From: Pezicula radicicola
Taxonomy: Eukaryota; Ascomycota; Leotiomycetes; Helotiales; Dermateaceae
Direction: 5' to 3'
Assembly: GCA_003008705.1 (NCBI GenBank)
Contig: PDUO01000044.1
Span: 188,004-252,003, forward strand
DNA: 64,000 nucleotides
Shown: positions 1 to 13,489 of the stretch, in pieces
How the letters are laid out: each line of letters starts with the position of its first letter
Numbering within the stretch: position 1 is the stretch's first letter
Position numbers and translations under genes: made by a program
The notes under the pieces: model-generated
What the model was told of the DNA's origin: nothing
The model's database searches: none
Seen by the model: the letters and a program-made list of their open reading frames with translations, nothing else

Positions 1-129
1 CTCAGTTCGAACAACAACTTCTTCTGTACCAGGCCCCCCAGGTAGTACGTACCGCACCACTATCACCGTAACATAAGCTCATCTGAAACCGATATAATGC
101 CCACTTCTTTGGAATCTAGCAGGCCGATC

Positions 130-695
130 ATGGCTCCTAGTGTACGTCTTCCACATCCCTTCCTTGATTCTTCTCCTTTGCAGACCTCGTACAACTCCAT
201 ACCCCACGCGCTCTGCTCTTGATTCTTTGTTTCTTCATCCCCAAGACATCCTTCTCTACCTCACTTGACTCGCTGCACACCATGACTCCACCTTCTGACA
301 AGAGAGTCTCTTCACGGCTATCAATGGCCACCACAAAACGCGATTCCATGCTGACCGACAAGGAAAAACAGCTCTCATCCAAATGCGCCTCTGCCCGCAT
401 GAGCACTTACTCTACCGCACCAACCGTCAACACGGTCAAGACATCCTTCACCTCCGACTCTGCGGTACAAGAGATTAGAGACATTGACGACCAATTGGAG
501 AAGTTGGACAACAAGAAGCTATCGAGCCAGCGTTTCCAGATTTCGGAGGAGAAGGTCGAGAATTTGAACAAGTTGGCATTGGGCGCGAAGTTGGAACGAG
601 CTTTGGGTCGAAGAATGGGAGGGCAGGATGCTGTCATGAGGACCAAGAAGGCAAAGGTTCCGGCAGAAGAGTCGGAGAAGGTTTCTGTTTCGTGA
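130..695 (+). CDS. Small hypothetical protein, probable 2-exon gene
   Basis: I do not recognise this family. A continuous frame runs to the TGA at 693-695. A start ATG at 130 followed by a donor GTACGT at 142 and an acceptor AAG at 243-245 gives a protein of about 153 residues. The downstream ATG at 282 would give 137 residues. The product is hydrophilic: a Ser/Thr/Lys-rich N-terminal half, then a short predicted helical/coiled segment (repeated E, K, L around EIRDIDDQLEKLDNKK), then a basic stretch with GRRMGG. There is no signal peptide or membrane segment. The acceptor AAG is weaker than the CAG at 181-183, but that CAG leads quickly to a stop. The reading frame is probably real; the 5' structure is uncertain. 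Confidence 0.5.
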
Positions 696-1783
696 AGGAC
701 TCTACGAACTTGAATCAAACTATGATCGAATGCTATCCTCAGTGACCGGAAGACTCGCAGTGGCTGGAAGATCGTCTAATGGGATTTTTTGGAATGGGTG
801 GATGTTAATTCCCTGCTGTTGCAGGATTTTACAGAGGCGATATTTCACCTGATAGGCATTTTTCATCCGATGGGCACATTGAAAAGGTTGGGCTCGAGGG
901 ACTACAACACCGCGACACAATCTGAGGCATGTACACAACATGGCGTTTTATCTTCTCCTCTGTTTTTGATGGGTTGCGATAATCATAACTCCACCAAGCT
1001 TCTGCGATACCATTTCTTTTTTTTTACACCGTCAAACAATAAGGGGCTTGTGGTTTTTGATTTCGAGGTCGATGCAGAGATGGCCATTCTTGTGTTTTTA
1101 GTACTTGGCTATGTTGGAGCTTCTCTGCTCCGGCTTTACGTTAAAGGATACGGCGGGGATGGCATATATACAACACAGTGGCTTTGGGGGGCCTTTAGGC
1201 TACAATTAAACGTATTACAACAGTTTGAATATGGAATTTGTCTGAGAAACGTGGGTACAGGTGCCAACCATGAGTGGTGGAGCGACGTTAAGCAAATCTC
1301 ACTATAACTCTTTAACAGCAATTGGTAACCGACTCTAAATTAGGCTACCACATGGCATGTTCTGCTAGCAAAACAGAAGCGGATCTTGCTTGCTTCCAAG
1401 CTCTAATACAGATAGGTATATGAACTTACATACCTAACTAGATAATCGAAATAAACGGTTCTTACAATACCTACTACTCCTTACGTTGTTTATACATCTT
1501 AGTATCTGTTGAACAACCATTAGACCTATCATAAACATGTCAATTCTACAACTTCAAGTCAGGTGATTTCTACACAGGGTCTCCGATGAGCCTCAAAGCC
1601 TCAGGCGCTAACGCGTCTCGCTAAATCCGGGCCGTGTTGACGTGTGAAGCTGTGCCTGGAGCAAGTGCAATCAACAACATCATCAGCTTCATCAGAATTA
1701 CCATCAATCATCAAGTAGACTTGAGTTACGCAAATAATACCCCACGCCGACCTTCGTCTTACATTTTACAAATCACCACTACC
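696..1783. other. Intergenic region between hypothetical gene and RPN2
   Basis: An open frame at 789-1307 has no recognisable composition or motif and probably reflects 3' UTR/intergenic sequence. The stretch just before RPN2 (about 1640-1780) is pyrimidine/CA-rich, as expected for a fungal promoter and 5' UTR. No RNA gene is seen. Confidence 0.4.
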
Positions 1784-4700
1784 ATGCCAGCCTTGACATC
1801 AGCCTCAGGAGTGCTGGGGTTCCTCTCTGATGAGGAACCTGAGCTCAAGGTTTTCGCACTGCAGACCTTGAACGATGACATTGATACGCTGTGGACGGAA
1901 GTCGCAGGCTCAGTCGGTCAGATGTAAGTGCCCGAAGCTTCATAATGCAACATGGCTTCTGTTTGGGTGTTTTTGAGCTCCAGCTGATTTTGCGCCCTAC
2001 GCAGTGAGGCTCTTTACGAAGACGAGTCCTTCCCCGAACGCCAGCTTGCGTCCTTGGTCCTAGCAAAGGTATACTATCATCTACAGGAATATAATGAGAG
2101 CATGACCTTTGCACTTGGAGCTGGGAATTTGTTCAACCTGGACGGTGACAGCGAGTTCGAAGAGACAATCATTTCGAGATGCGTCGATCAATACATCGCC
2201 ATATCTGCGCAGCGACATGCTGTTCCCCAAGAGGTTGCGCGAAAAGCATCTCTCCCTGCTCTAGCCACATCCTTCGCAAACGTAGGGAGTGATGCCACCG
2301 TCACTGCTGGTCTTACCTCACCAACTACTCCCTTCTCGCAGGCAACTCTTCCATCGAAATCTCTTCTCTCACGAACGTCTACAGATACACTGTTGGAACC
2401 TCCGGTACAAGGGCAGGCTCAGGATGGGAAGGCTACAGCAAGCGGACTACCAGATAGGGCTACGGAGGCCAAGTTGCACAAAGTTGTTGAGAGACTATTC
2501 GAGAGTTGCTTACGAGAGGGCCGGTATAGACAAGTAGTTGGTATCGCTGTCGAGGCAAGAAATCTTGAGGTGCTACGAAGAGTCATCAAACGTGCCAGTG
2601 AAGATGAGAAGAAGGCGAGAGGGAATAAGCAGGAGGGTGTTCCAGGACCTACAGAGGAGTTGATGGAATACGTGCTCGATATCTGCATGGGCGTGGTGCA
2701 GGAGAGAGGCCTACGAACTGAGATTCTGCGACTCATTCTCGATCTTTTGAACGAAATACCGACTCCGGATTACTTCTCAATTGCCAAGTGTGTGGTCTAT
2801 CTTAATCAAGCAGAGGAGGCTTCAACGATGCTGAAGAAACTTGTGTCGAAGAACGACCAAGAGTCTACTGCCATTGCATACCAGATAGCCTTTGATTTAT
2901 ATGACAATGGAACCCAGGAGTTCCTCGCCAAAGTCATTAAGTCTCTGCCGGCACCACCTAAGGAGGAGAAGGAGCAAGGCTCTGCTGAGCCAACGGAATC
3001 CGATCAACTTTTGGGTGAACTGAATGACGATTCACACCGTGCCTCGGATGAAAAGTACGAAGAGGGACAACTCGAAGTCTTCAGCTCGATACGAAAGATT
3101 CTTGATGGCAGCGAGACCATTAGACTCAACCTCGAATTTTTATACCGCAATAACCATACAGATCTAAGCATTTTGAACAAGGTTCGAGACAGTCTCGAGG
3201 GTCGAAATTCGATTTTCCATACCGCTGTGACCTTCTGTAATGCTTTCATGAACCAGGGCACGACCAACGACAAATTTTTCCGGGACAATTTGGAATGGTT
3301 AGGAAAAGCAGTCAACTGGTCCAAGTTTTCAGCGACTGCAGCTCTCGGTGTTATTCACCGCGGAAATGTGACCCAGTCACGGAAATTACTTGAGCCTTAC
3401 CTTCCCCGACGGACAGCTCTTGGAGGCTCAATCTTCAGCCAAGGTGGTGCCCTTTATGCTTATGGTCTGATCCACGCAAACCATGGCGCAGAAGCACTCG
3501 ACTATTTGAAGGAACAATTCAATGAAGCACAAGAGGAAGTCATCCAACATGGTGGTGCTTTGGGATTGGGTATCGCGGGAATGGCCACTGGGTCCGAGGA
3601 GATTTACGAGAGCTTGAAGAATGTTCTCTACACCGACTCTGCCTTGAACGGTGAAGCTGTTGGTCTTGCAATGGGTCTCATAATGTTGGGAACCGGAAAT
3701 ATCAAGGCTCTGGAGGATATGATTACATACGCCCACGACACACAGCACGAGAAGATTGTTCGTGGTCTGGCTATCGGGATGGCCCTGATTATGTACGGTC
3801 GTCAAGAAGGTGCTGATGAGCTGATTGAAGGACTTCTCAATGATCCCGACCCAACTCTACGATATGGTGGTATCATGACTGTTGCTTTGGCATACTGCGG
3901 TACGGGAAGCAACAAGGCTGTTCGCAAGTTGCTTCATGTTGCAGTTAGCGATGTGAACGATGATGTTCGCCGGATTGCCGTGATGAGTTTAGGTTTCATC
4001 CTCTTCCGTAAACCAGGAAGCGTGCCACGCATGGTTGAGCTTCTATCCGAGTCCTACAACCCCCACGTGCGATATGGCGCTGCTATGGCTCTTGGTATAT
4101 CTTGCGCCGGAACTGGGTTGGATGAAGCTATCGATCTTCTCGAGCCAATGATCAAGGATCCTACCGACTTTGTGCGACAAGGGGCTCTCATTTCTCTTGC
4201 CATGATTATGGTCCAGCAAAATGAAGTAATGAACCCCAAGGTCGCCTCCATCCGCAAGACCCTGAAAAAGATTGTCGGCGACCGCCATGAAGATGCCATG
4301 ACCAAGTTCGGTTGTGCACTGGCATTGGGCATAATTGACGCTGGAGGACGCAACTGCACCATCGGACTCCAAACTCAGACCGGCAACCTCAACATGGCCG
4401 GTATTGTGGGTATGGCTATCTTCACCCAGTACTGGTACTGGTTCCCTTTCACCCACTTTTTGTCCTTGAGCTTTACACCTACCTCGATGATTGGCCTTGA
4501 CCATGATCTTGAGATTCCAAGCTTCAAGTTCTACAGCGCAACTCGTCCAAGTCTCTTTGATTACCCTCCTGAAGCTGAGGTCAAGACTGAAGATGCTCCT
4601 ACACTTATTGCCACTGCGGTTTTGTCAACAACTGCACAGGCTAAACGACGGGCTCAGAGAAAGGAGAAGGCTCAGCGAGGTGAGGATAGCATGGACGTTG

Positions 4701-5242
4701 ACCAGACGCCAACAACCCCAAAAACTTCTGCGGCTGCTGATGACAAGATGGATGTTGATGAGAACAAGGACAAGGATGAAAGTGAGAAGAAGGATGATGC
4801 CGAGAAGGAATCATCTCCATCTGAGATCGCCAAGAAGAAGTTAGAGAAGGAGAAGGTTGGCTACGAAATTGAGAACATGTCGAGAGTAGTACCTGCTCAA
4901 CTCAAGTTCATCAGTTTCCCAGCCGGCCGTTACAAGCCAGTCAAGAAGCCGACTGGAGGTGTTATTCTTCTTATCGATACCCAGCCCAAAGAGGAGAAGG
5001 TTTTGATTGAAGAGAAGCTGAAGAAAGCTTCTATCGAGAAGGCCGCTGCACCAACGACTCTCGAGGATATGCGAAACGAGTCCTTCAATCTGCGTCGCCA
5101 GGCAGATAGCGCTGGTGAGGCCTCAGGAGCGGCAGCAGCAGCAGGTGTCTTGACAGCACTGGACGAGGATGAGGAAGGAGGGGAGGAAGCTGAGTGCCCA
5201 CGCGAATTTGAGTACTTCTCCGACAACGAGGAGGACTCGTAA
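1784..5242 (+). CDS. RPN2: 26S proteasome regulatory subunit RPN2 (PSMD1)
   Basis: Largest non-ATPase subunit of the 19S regulatory particle base. It is a scaffold that contacts RPN10/RPN13 and the ATPase ring in nucleus and cytosol. Exon 1 is 1784-1923. The intron is 1924-2004 (GTAAGT...GCAG) and the second exon runs 2005-5242, giving 1125 residues, normal for filamentous fungi. The N-terminal helical region begins MPALTSASGVLGFLSDEEPE. The central toroid of PC (proteasome/cyclosome) repeats is clear at about residues 490-830, with recurring GGALYAYGLIHANHG-, GGALGLGIAG- and RYGGIMTVALAYCGTG-like units. A Lys/Asp/Glu-rich insert with two MDVD motifs follows (about 890-960). The conserved C-terminal segment has KPVKKPTGGVILLID, and the tail is very acidic. 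Single intron near the 5' end; the gene looks intact and housekeeping. Confidence 0.97.
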
Positions 5243-7143
5243 GTAGTTGGCCTTGTAATTTTATAGATTCCCTTCATGTTCTGCCGACCAATACGGCTTT
5301 GAGCATGAGATAAATACTCTAAATGTACAATATAAGCTCGCATGCAACAGTTTTTGGTTCCATGCAGTATTACACCAAGTGCATGATTTAGATCATCTTG
5401 CTGCGGATGATCGGAGAGGGTAGATCGCGCGCTCCCGTCCGGTAATCAGTGGCAGCCTCCTACACCGCCCGCATTCCGTTATAAAGTTACATAGGCCCGC
5501 GGGCCGCGGCCACTGGGTCTGTTCATACGAAGAACCCAAAGCTGGTTCTTTCTAGCTCTGGCGTTCTCTTATCGCAGAATCATTAAATGCTTGAGTCGTT
5601 TCATTTGTTCCTGCCTCGGCTACTTGGTAAGGATAAACGATTATACACCCCGGATTGCTAGCATGGGATGGGTGTTAGGGTAGCTCAATATGGCATTTGT
5701 ATCCTGCTGGGCCGCGTTTCCTTTAAGGAGAAGTTTTACTATAGGTATCGTGTGGTTACTAATCGATTTTCTTACAACACAGAACTTGGAAGTTTAAGTT
5801 AGGGTTGAGTAATAATACAGCATGGGGAGTACATATACCGGTCACCAGTGAATCGGAAAAACACGGTTCACCAGGATTCATGAAAAGTAGAGTTTTATCT
5901 CTGCAGCATAAGCAACATCTAACTTTTATATATGCAAGAGAATCGAAGTTTAAAGAGTTTACTATCCAATTAGAGATTTTGATTAGGTATTTCCTAACTT
6001 TGTTGCTTTGAAGCTGGTGAAAGATTTTCCTGGAACAGGTATTCCCGTCTGTAGACACACAGACAAAAGGCTCTGTGTGCGCAGAATGTTTAATGTCACT
6101 TACCGAAGACCATTGCTACGTAGTACTGGTTCCTGGTATATGCGTACGTCTCTATCTAATCCTAATCGTCGGATACGTCAGCTCAAGGCTGGCTGGCTTT
6201 CTTTCGCGGGCAGGCAGGGTAAGTTGGGCAGCGTTCATCTGGATTGTGGATTCCCATGGATTCCCCCAGATAAGCACATGCTCCTTCATTCGCTGACTCG
6301 CGACTATAGCCTATATCGCCCCGCCACTTGGGGCGATCCTTCATCGGTTAGTCTATCGAACCTATCTCAAAAGGGTGAGCATCCCTGTAGCTTGGTTTTT
6401 GGAGCTGTCAGTTGCAAAGCGGCGAGGGAATTGGGCATCTAGAAATCTTTGGATGGAGGTGTTTTTCCTCAGGATTAATAGGAGTTGGGATTTAGGATGC
6501 TCGTTTTGAATGGAGCAGAAGTTGGTTAGGTATATATTTGTATTTTACGGGACTAATGAAGTGGATATGTCAATTATGGTTGCTTTGTTACACTCCATCT
6601 GTACACCAGTTCGAGGAGTACTTGTGTGGGTGCCGCTTTTCGAACTACTACTATTACAGTTCAAGGGTGGTACCGTCATGTCTTGGTTGACTTTTTGGTC
6701 TTCTGGAAGCGGTTGTATCAAGGGAGGCGAGAGGTCAGGGTCAGGCTACTTATCTGTGCAGACGTGCAGATGTGCAGACAGTTGGTGGTATCTTCCCGAT
6801 GTGATATAAGATGGGATGCTCTTATCTGCGTCCTGTTGCTACTGCATGCTGACGATAGACGGCAGCTCCGTACGGCGGTACTCCGTATATTATAATATTC
6901 ATTAGCAGGCCATTCGTTTCTACTTTTCTGGGATTTTGGATTTGGATGTTCGCCCGTCCTTGGCACTCTATTTGCCTTATAATCTCTTCTTCCTACGTAC
7001 AGTCATTCAATTGATTTGTCTTGAGGTCGCACACAAGCATTGGCGAGAATATCCTCCCTGCGAGCATTGTACTCCTGCGCGAAAGCCCGAGAACTCATCA
7101 CTCGCAAGCAAGTTCGCCGACTTCGGCTATTACAACCGCAGGA
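5243..7143. other. Intergenic region between RPN2 and NCS1 permease
   Basis: About 1.9 kb with only short, non-conserved frames (for example 6008-6442). Around 6757-6785 there is a short GTGCAGAC/GTGCAGATGTGCAGAC repetition. The stretch 6900-7143 precedes the permease and may hold its promoter and 5' UTR. No gene supported. Confidence 0.4.
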
Positions 7144-9121
7144 ATGAAGCCAATACCTTGGGTTCCCAGTCTACAACAGATCAAAGAACGATCAACATCA
7201 ATAAAAGCATGGGAGTTACCGAAACAGAAATCCGCTCTTGCGCCCGAGGAAGTATGGACGAACGAGGATATGGATCCGGTCAAGCCTGAAAACCAGACGT
7301 GGACGTTGTGGACGTGGATGGCGTATTGGGCTACGGATACTATCAACTTGGGAACTTGGGAGACGGCTAGTAGTATTATTTCTGTGGGGTTGACTTGGAG
7401 GGATGCTATTCCTATTATGGCTGTTGGTACTATCTGTGTTGCCATACCTATGGTTCTGAATGGTAAATCTCACTCTCATACCGAAAGCTCACTTTCCTTT
7501 CTTTCAATCCTTGAGAATATGGGGACTGATATATGCAGGTGCCATTGGAGCGAAACTCCATATCCCCTTCTCGGTAGCTATCCGAGCCTCCTTCGGCTAC
7601 TACTTTGCCTATTTTGCTATCATCTCTCGATCCATCCTCGCCATGTTCTGGCTCGGAATCCAAGGAGCCAATGGTGCTCAAGCAATGACCATAATGATCC
7701 TAGCTATCTGGCCGTCATACGCCAACATTCCAAATCACATCAATTATGACAAACAAGGAATCACCTCTCAGGGAATGATATCCTACTTTTTATTCTGGAT
7801 CATTCAACTTCCTCTCCTGCTGATTCCTCCAACGAGATTGAGATGGCTGTTCGTAACTAAGTTGATTGCGGCACCTATAACGGCTATTGCAACTATGGGA
7901 TGGTGTATTCATAAGGCTGGTGGTGGGGGAAGCCTTTTTGATCAGACAGCTTCGGTTAGTGGGAGTACGAAGGCGTATTTGTGGTTGAGTTGTATGAGTT
8001 CTGTGACGGGTAGTTGGTCGACGCTTGCTTGTAACATCCCTGATTTCTCACGTTACGCTCGGTCTAGCAGGGGACAGTTCATTCAGCTACCCTTCTTACC
8101 CCTCATTTTCACACTCTGTGGTAAGTTCCTCCCTCACATTTACATCTTCCCCTTTAATCCTCATCTTAACCTTCCTCCACTTTTCTCAACACTTAGACTC
8201 GTTTCTCTTTTCTTTTTCTCTTATACTAACTAGAATTTCGCAGGTATCCTCGGTATAGTAACAACTTCCGCAACCCTAAAGTTCGCCGACGAAGCCCTCT
8301 GGAATCCATTAGATATAATCCAACTCTGGCTAGCGTCTGGTCACGGTGGGCGAGCAGCAGCCTTTTTCGCCGCAGCATCTTGGTACATAGCCCAAGTAGG
8401 AACCAACATAACCGCCAACTCTATCTCCGCAGCCAACGACCTAACAGTTCTCTTCCCCCGCTACGTCAATATCTGTCGAGGCTGTGTAATTGCCGCCATA
8501 ATCGGAGGATGGGTAATCGTCCCATGGAAAATCATCGTCTCGGCTTCCACATTCCTCAGTTTCATGGGCGGATACGCCGTTTTCTTGGCTCCGATTGCTG
8601 GTATTCTGGCTAGTGATTATTGGCTTATACGAAAACAGCATATCGATGTTCCAGCTCTTTATAATCCACATGGAAGATATAGATATGGTAAATATGGAAC
8701 TAATTGGCGTGCTCTAATCGCCTTTTTAATCTCAGTCGGTCCTAATATCCCCGGTCTTGCATACGCCATTCGAGCACCTACAAACAAAAGTACCCCAAAC
8801 CCAGTTCACATCACTCGAGGAGCTATAAATCTCTACACTTTCGATTGGCTTTTCGGATTTACGACGTCGATTTTTGTTTATGTGGTTTTGAGTAAGATCT
8901 TCCCGCCGAAACCTACGTTTACTGAGGCGACTATTTATGGTCATGAGCTTCAGAGTGATAGTTCTAGTGATCAGGGACATGTTGGTGCGCATGCTGAGGG
9001 GGAGAAGGAGAAGGGTTCAGTGGGTGGTGGAGCTTCCGCTGTTGGGGCTACGGGGTTCCAAAGGGCGGATTTTGGTAATTTGGATGTTGTTGATGGGCAT
9101 AAGCATGGGCATGTGGCATGA
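7144..9121 (+). CDS. NCS1-family nucleobase/allantoin-type permease (Fur subfamily)
   Basis: Integral plasma-membrane symporter of the nucleobase-cation-symport-1 family. The fungal Fur clade includes uracil, uridine and allantoin permeases. Exons are 7144-7462, 7539-8120 and 8244-9121, with introns 7463-7538 and 8121-8243, giving 592 residues. Family hallmarks are visible: a pre-TM1 segment WTNEDMDPVKPENQTWTLW, the TM1 motif WMAYWATDTINLGTW, then GAIGAKLHIPFSVAIRASFG after the first junction, PDFSRYAR in the middle, NSISAANDLT in TM8, and SDYWLIRKQHIDVPALY near TM10. About twelve hydrophobic segments can be counted. The C-terminal tail is hydrophilic and Gly/His-rich. The start ATG 7144 is the only ATG directly upstream of the conserved N-terminal region. 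The substrate cannot be set from sequence. Confidence 0.9.
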
Positions 9122-10373
9122 GGATTTGGCCTCTCAGCCTTTAGGTTTGAATCCTTCTTGGATTTTTGTGCTTGTTTTAAATCATGAATGTAGAGCATAT
9201 CTGAGAGGTCTTGAGGTGGATAGAGCGAATGGATTGGATGACTTCTGAGAGATAGAGAGATAAGAGAGAAGAAATATACCCAACTGTCTTTAGCTTTATT
9301 TAATTCCTAATGAATGGATACACGAATGGAGACATAAAACAGAGAGAGAATAATTTTGCAAATACACTGAAAGATAACAAGACACGAAGTCCTCCTTATA
9401 AATATCCCAACTGCTCTAGGTAGCCATAGCAGTAACCACCAACCATTTTAATGATGAAGATAGAATAGACTGTTAAGGCTCTGCTACAGTATTCAACTCC
9501 AAGGTTGGATTCAAATAATAACAATGTTCCTAGATTGTTTTTTGCATAGAATAGTATAAACTGTGTTTCAATAACTTAACAATTTATCATTTTAGTGCTG
9601 TGTATAGAATACAGAACTTCTAATTTACTATACCTAAAGTCTCCTTAATATTTCTGAAATATTGTAATTTCTAGCTGCATTTTGTCTTCTATAGGGTAGG
9701 GATTACTTATCACATGTTTGTGTACAGAAGTAAAGAATGTAAAACGGTCCAGTACCACAAAATCTGGTAACGAGTCGCGGACTAGTCTTAGTAGCTGCTA
9801 CTATAGCAGACTTTTTGAGATGCATAAGGCGAAACTAAAACTGTACGTGCAGGCTTGGTTTTCTCTTTTTCCTTTTTTTCTTTTATAGTTTATAAACGCC
9901 GGTAAAACAGTAACAACGGCGACTAGTTTAGCAACGATGTGATCTGGCGTTATAAAATTTAAGTATAGTTTACTTCAGAGGAGGAATTACCTAAAACAAG
10001 TATATTGATATAAAAGATGGTAATATTGTTGGCTTACAAATATTACACTAGGTTAAGAGAACAATTCTTGTTGATCCTGGAAAGACAGTGCTATTTCTTT
10101 GACCTAGGTGATAAAATGTTAAGAAGAAGTATCTTGCTAGGATAGAAGAGATACGAGTAATATTGTCTTCTGAGCCTTCTGTTTATTGTTTGTTAGAAGT
10201 TGGCTTGATCACCTTTTGTATGGTATAGTAGTTTAGATTTTGGAGGAAGAGGTAGGGGGTTTTCTATAGGAGGTTTTAGTAAGGTTAGGAAGCAATAAGT
10301 GGCTTTCGGTGTTGGTTAATTATTTGGAGGCTGTATATTAGACATCTCATAGGTACATACTTAGGGTAGTATC

Positions 10374-10607
10374 GATTCGGAATCTGCACAAAACTCTTTG
10401 AAGGAGCTTGAAAAGCAGCAGAAGAAGCTTGATATCGGAGATCAAAGTATCCGTGAGCTTCAGTAACAGTTCAACACCAAGGGCAATGAACCTGAAGAGG
10501 GCATCCGCGCTCGAGTAGAGATGGAACTCCAGACTCGCCTCGAAACTCAAGCGGAGGAATTAAGGCAGCAGACTTGGAACGAGATGACCAAGCTCTTAGG
10601 ATTATAA
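10374..10607 (+). pseudogene. Relic of a coiled-coil coding region
   Basis: A frame starting at GAT 10374 reads as a Gln/Glu/Lys-rich heptad-like protein (SLKELEKQQKKLDIGDQ..., then RVEMELQTRLETQAEELRQQ) and ends at TAATAA 10605-10610. One internal TAA interrupts it near position 10461, inside a Q-rich stretch (CAG TAA CAG), as expected if CAA/CAG became TAA by C-to-T mutation. Codon use and GC content are much higher than the surrounding AT-rich DNA. Parent gene unknown. Confidence 0.45.
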
Positions 10608-11756
10608 TAAATGCATTTTATTCCCAAATTTTTAGTTGCTGCTAATTAGTTCTAACAATCTTTAGGATAAAAAACCAAAATTGTATAATGTTCTTATTTA
10701 ATGTAGATCTAGCAAATCTCTAAATAACAAGTATCTACTCTATGAAAAACTAGTTGTATAGGTAAGCAGAGGCAACAGAACATAGACATCTCTCGTGAGC
10801 TTTCTTGTGATAGGGTAATGTCCTTGAGCAAGTTCTAGCTTTCCGTTTCCTCTGTTTAGAGTAGAGAGAAGAGGAAATTAACCAGACGACGCATTAATCC
10901 TGCGGTCTCACTAGTGATTACCCATATGTTCTCAACAGTTTAGCGAAAACCAAACTCTAGCGTGTACACACATATCCTAGATCCTAGAGGAGGTACTAGT
11001 AATTCAACCCATAGAAAACTTCAGAAAGAATAGAGCGACATGGCGCTGAAACTTTCCTCGAGACTTCATCCTCTAATTAGATGTCAATGATAACATTGCT
11101 ATGAACAATCTCTTCGCCCGAAAAGCTCTTAGTTATTCAGAAGACCAAGGTTCAAGTTTCTGATTTATTGTACTCTATAGAATACAGCAATCACTAGTAG
11201 CATACATAACTCTATCTCCTCCAATTCCCAAAGAATTTCAGATTTCAAATCAACATGGAACAGGACATAGATATTTTCTTTCTAAAACTATACAAGTATA
11301 TTTCCCTCGCTTATTGTACCTCCGAGGAAATAATCGATCGCTTATTGGAAATTTACTCGGCTCCCCCCCCTGCAAGCGACGAGTCAGAGGCATACAGCTT
11401 CTACGTAATCTTGCAGCATACCGCCTTCCCGTCCTTCCCGTCCTTCGACCACCATTTTGAAAAAGTTTTCCCAACTTGTCGGTATGACCTAAGATTTTTC
11501 CTCATAAAAACTTTCTTTTAGATGGTGCAGTGTAAACTTTATTTCTACCACTTAGCACAGGGTACACGTGGCTTCGAATTTGCCTGTTGCTCAAAATAGA
11601 GTTTCTAAGTAGTAGGCACGGATGACCTCAGACAGCATAGAAAGCTTTTCTTAGTAGAAGATTGGAATAGTGTAAAGGTGTTTTGCAGTTGATATTAAAT
11701 CCGCACAACCTTATCCTGTGTAGGGTCTTTAACATCTGTGCAGCAGCATCTTTACA

Positions 11757-11845
11757 TACTATCCCCCCCCTGGTTTAAACGTTATTTTTTACAGTGTGGC
11801 AACAGCAAATAATAATAATAATTAAACCAGGGGTGGATAGTAGTA
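11757..11845. repeat. Short hairpin-forming inverted repeat
   Basis: Left arm 11757-11778 (TACTATCC...CTGGTTTAA) is complementary to right arm 11822-11845 (TTAAACCAGGGGTGGATAGTA). The loop is about 43 bp and contains an (AAT)n run. It resembles a miniature inverted-repeat element; no clear target-site duplication was found. Confidence 0.5.
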
Positions 11846-13357
11846 CTAGCGAACTTTAACATGTGAAAATGTCTATAGAAAGGATATACTTCTTATCCCA
11901 AGTGGAACAGAACCAAGCTTGACACTTCCTCTTTGTGGCGTTACTTTACACTGTTGCCACGCAGGTTGTTATTGCCACACTTTGCGCTGTTGTTATTGTT
12001 TGGGCGACGGCCTGATTCGAACATAGAAAATTTCAACAAATGCGATTTATCTGTCTGTTTTATGTTAACTCAGGAAGTCATTCCAACTTCTTTGTGCTAC
12101 CAGATAAGGCAATATATGCCACCACTTTAACCTGCAAACTATCTTAGCGCGAATATGTAGGATACAGAATTGGAGAAGGATCAACATTGCTAATCTAATA
12201 CACTCTAGAAGGGGGCCGGTATAATAACATAAACTCTTAGTTGGGGGTGTGTAACAGAATTGTTATAAACTTAAATTTAAAACCTGGCAAGTAATTTTTT
12301 ACTATGGAATTAACAGAACCATACCGTCGGCTAGAGCAACTCTTGATTTAATTCCAGGGAGTGTTATAGTAAGATATACCGGCGCAACGCGCGGGACGGG
12401 GTTGATAGTCACTTTAGTTGTGTTGATTGCACCTAATGGGATTAGCTAGAAGGATAAATCTGTTGTTACAATTAGTGGGATACTAATAGTAATAGTTGTA
12501 ATCTCAGACTTCCCCATGGTAGATAACCATAACGTTGTTGTGTTGCTATCAAGCGTAACTAATACTATATAATAAGATGATTATGCGAAAACTACACTTG
12601 AATTCGGGATTCAATGCTTCCCAGTTCATGGGATCAACAAAAACAGTGAAAACGCTATCATAAGCGAGGGACTAAGAAAACTTTATTTTGATGTTTTGCT
12701 CTCTATGGTCTCTTACTAAAAACTTTCAATTGTTAGATCCCATTCAGTCTTTTATCTGGCAAACTTTCAAATTATACAATTGCCTGCACGTGCTGCAATT
12801 ATCTAAATTCCAGCCTCTCAAGCCTGGTAGACATGGAAATGTAATTACTCTAATAGCAATAGCATCATTAGTATCTTGATTTGTGTGGGTTTTGATGACG
12901 TTATCAAGCTATATCAAGCGAGTTAGATGAATCCCTTGAAAACTGGAAAGGTTTAGTTATCCATATGCCGGGCAAATACTTTCTTGGACTTGGTTATAGC
13001 AGTTGTGCAAGGTGAAATTTAAACTTATGTATCTAAAGCTACAAATTTTGGCATAACAAATAAGCCAAGAACATTTGCTGGGAAGAATGAGAGTGGATGA
13101 CAAGTGGAATAGAAGAGAGGAGAGATTTTTTTCGGGGTGCGGAATGAGCATTTTGATCTCGAAGAGCTTGTAGCTTGCTCTCCCATACTGCATGCAGACC
13201 TTTCCCTAAAAGAAAGCAGCCTTCTCTTAACTGTGCCTCGTCACTTATCTAATCTACTGAAGGTATTCATAGAGTGAGTGAAAATTCCTCGCAATTTTGA
13301 CATTCAATGCTTCTTCAACTTATACCAAACTTGAAATTTATTACGATACTTATACCA

Positions 13358-13489
13358 TGTTGAATGGGAAGGTTATTTAGGAAGCAACATGTGGTGGCAA
13401 TGTGGTTTTTTGTGTTCTGTGTGGAAGCTAGAGTACTAGAATGGGCCTACTAATAGGGACGGTCATATAACTATTCCGTATATTCAACA
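13358..13489. repeat. Left LTR (132 bp)
   Basis: Terminal repeat with TGTTGAAT/ATTCAACA ends. It is the less mutated copy. Related solo copy at 24500-24625. Confidence 0.87.

Larger units (their letters stand above)
9122..13357. other. Gene-poor AT-rich block
   Basis: About 4.2 kb without a supportable intact gene. It holds a coiled-coil coding relic (10374-10607), a short inverted repeat (11757-11845), an 88-codon frame at 11255-11521 with no recognisable features, and otherwise TpA-rich sequence consistent with RIP-like decay. Confidence 0.5.

Noticed and set aside
130..220. Splicing of the first gene at CAG 181-183
   Set aside because: Leads to a stop at TGA 220-222 after 12 codons; AAG 243-245 keeps the long frame.
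789..1307. 172-codon open frame downstream of the first gene
   Set aside because: No domain-like composition, no splice or start context; overlaps the likely 3' UTR.
3428..4504. Long antisense frames within RPN2
   Set aside because: Shadows of the strongly coding plus strand; no independent motif.
6008..6442. 144-codon open frame between RPN2 and the permease
   Set aside because: Basic random-looking sequence with no motif; starts without an ATG.
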